From Deltaproteobacteria bacterium (lineage in GTDB: Bacteria; Desulfobacterota; Desulfarculia; Adiutricales; Adiutricaceae), in the NCBI GenBank assembly GCA_031279155.1, contig JAITJB010000287.1, positions 1-5,820 of the forward strand: 5,820 nucleotides of DNA, written 5' to 3'. The position numbers and the translations under genes were made by a program. Position 1 is the stretch's first letter. Each line of letters begins with the position of its first letter. A model generated the notes under the pieces. That model searched no databases and was not told the DNA's origin. It was given only the letters and a program-made list of their open reading frames with translations. This document shows positions 5,003 through 5,820 of the stretch, one piece after another.

Positions 5003-5820
5003 ATGAATGGCGTATTCATTAGTTATATAAATACTTATATATGGTTTATAGCAACATGTGCTGCAATAATTATAATAATTGCTGCAGTTTTTTTACATTA
5101 TTATTACAGGTCTCGGCTTGCCGCAGCCATTAAAGACCATGCTAACTGTGCCCAATTAGCTGCTGAAAAAGTACAATTAGAAGCTGATGTATCTGAGTTA
5201 CGTAATTGGCAGGAGAAGAATAGAGATGAAATAATCAAACTAACTGCCGAGAGGCAGGAGCAAGAAAAGTTACGCGCTGAGAATTCAACTCTAGATCAGG
5301 AAATTAGTGATAAACGAAGCTCACTCGATGCATATAATATTGATTTATCAGAAAAAATACCAAAAATTAAGGCTATAGAACGAGATTTACTTGATTTAGC
5401 CAGCCAAATAAATATCAAAAATGAAAACAAAAATAAGTTAATTGATGAAATTAACAATTTAATAACCCAAATTAGCGACCTAGAAAAGGTTAAATCAGGT
5501 GAAGAAAAGTTATTATTAGATATTAAAATTAAAAATAATGAACTTAGCAAACTAAACCAAGATTTAGATACTTTAAATAAAAAAATCAACGAAGTTAGTA
5601 ACTATAAAGACAATTTACTAAGATCAATTGACGAGGAAAACATTAAATTAAATCAACTAAAAGAACAAAATACTAAATTATTGAATGAAATCGACTATAA
5701 AATTAATTCTGTTAAAGAAGAACAAACAAAATTCAATAATCTACAATATCAAATTAATGTTGCAAATAAAGATATTTCAGAAAGAGAATTAAAAATTAAA
5801 ACTATTGAACAAAATTTAAA
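5003..5820 (+). CDS. Membrane-anchored coiled-coil protein, partial (3' end outside window)
   Basis: An ATG at 5003 opens a frame that stays open for 272 codons to the end of the window, so the C-terminus is unseen. The product begins MNGVFISYINTYIWFIATC, has one hydrophobic segment at about 14-35 (ending FLHYYY), then RSR and further basic residues. By the positive-inside rule this places the rest in the cytoplasm. From about residue 50 onward it is a nearly uninterrupted coiled coil. The first 100 residues have mixed composition; later the chain is rich in Lys, Asn, Ile, Leu and Glu with few Ala. GC content drops from roughly 40-48 percent at 5101-5280 to about 21 percent over 5401-5820. 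A TM segment plus coiled coil is also how RmuC-type and other tethered proteins begin, but no catalytic domain is in view and I assign no family. It lies 24 bases behind the 2900-4978 gene with its own AGGTGA site, so the two are probably co-transcribed. Confidence 0.85.
   Translation, partial: MNGVFISYINTYIWFIATCAAIIIIIAAVFLHYYYRSRLAAAIKDHANCAQLAAEKVQLEADVSELRNWQEKNRDEIIKLTAERQEQEKLRAENSTLDQEISDKRSSLDAYNIDLSEKIPKIKAIERDLLDLASQINIKNENKNKLIDEINNLITQISDLEKVKSGEEKLLLDIKIKNNELSKLNQDLDTLNKKINEVSNYKDNLLRSIDEENIKLNQLKEQNTKLLNEIDYKINSVKEEQTKFNNLQYQINVANKDISERELKIKTIEQNL

Noticed and set aside
5296..5589. Minus-strand 97-codon frame with hydrophobic, membrane-like sequence
   Set aside because: It is the antisense of Lys/Asn/Glu-rich coiled-coil codons, which read as Phe/Leu/Ile/Ser. 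The plus-strand frame from 5003 has a good ribosome binding site and explains the region.
5003..5820. RmuC or SMC-type identity for the partial gene
   Set aside because: Only a membrane segment and coiled coil are visible. There is no RmuC nuclease core, and no Walker A motif precedes the coiled coil.

Overview
The window looks like chromosomal DNA of a Gram-negative bacterium. The glutamyl-tRNA synthetase reads like those I know from Desulfovibrio-type Desulfobacterota (Deltaproteobacteria): the long run around GDDHVNNTPRQILLY, the RLSKRHGA loop and the RLGWSHGDQEIFSLEE segment. That assignment is from memory of family sequences and is moderate at best. Base composition of the first three genes is in the mid-forties percent GC, with many TTA/CTA leucine codons. 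No rRNA, tRNA, CRISPR array, transposase or phage gene is visible.

Layout. Positions 1-108 hold a tandem array of a 25-bp unit that runs up to and over the stop codon of tpiA. tpiA (triosephosphate isomerase) is on the minus strand at 103-861. A 340-bp divergent intergenic region (862-1201) separates it from gltX (glutamyl-tRNA synthetase, plus strand, 1202-2596). This spacer carries nested inverted repeats, including two hairpins that compete for one strand and a dyad that brackets a TATAAT box on the minus strand. A second gene-free stretch (2597-2899) has weak hairpins, a 51-bp imperfect dyad and a promoter candidate. It leads into two co-directional genes 24 bp apart. The first (2900-4978) encodes a 692-residue protein with one N-terminal membrane segment, a coiled-coil stalk and four tandem copies of a 96-residue helical repeat. 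The second starts at 5003 and runs off the end of the window. It also encodes one N-terminal membrane segment followed by a long coiled coil, but its base composition falls to about 21 percent GC over the last 420 bases.

How the genes relate. tpiA and gltX are housekeeping genes (glycolysis; tRNA charging) and share only the divergent control region. The two coiled-coil genes probably form a transcription unit encoding a pair of membrane-tethered fibrous proteins. I do not recognise either family, and the sequence gives no enzymatic domain. They are the part of the window most likely to be undescribed, but calling them a 'system' is inference from adjacency and shared architecture only.
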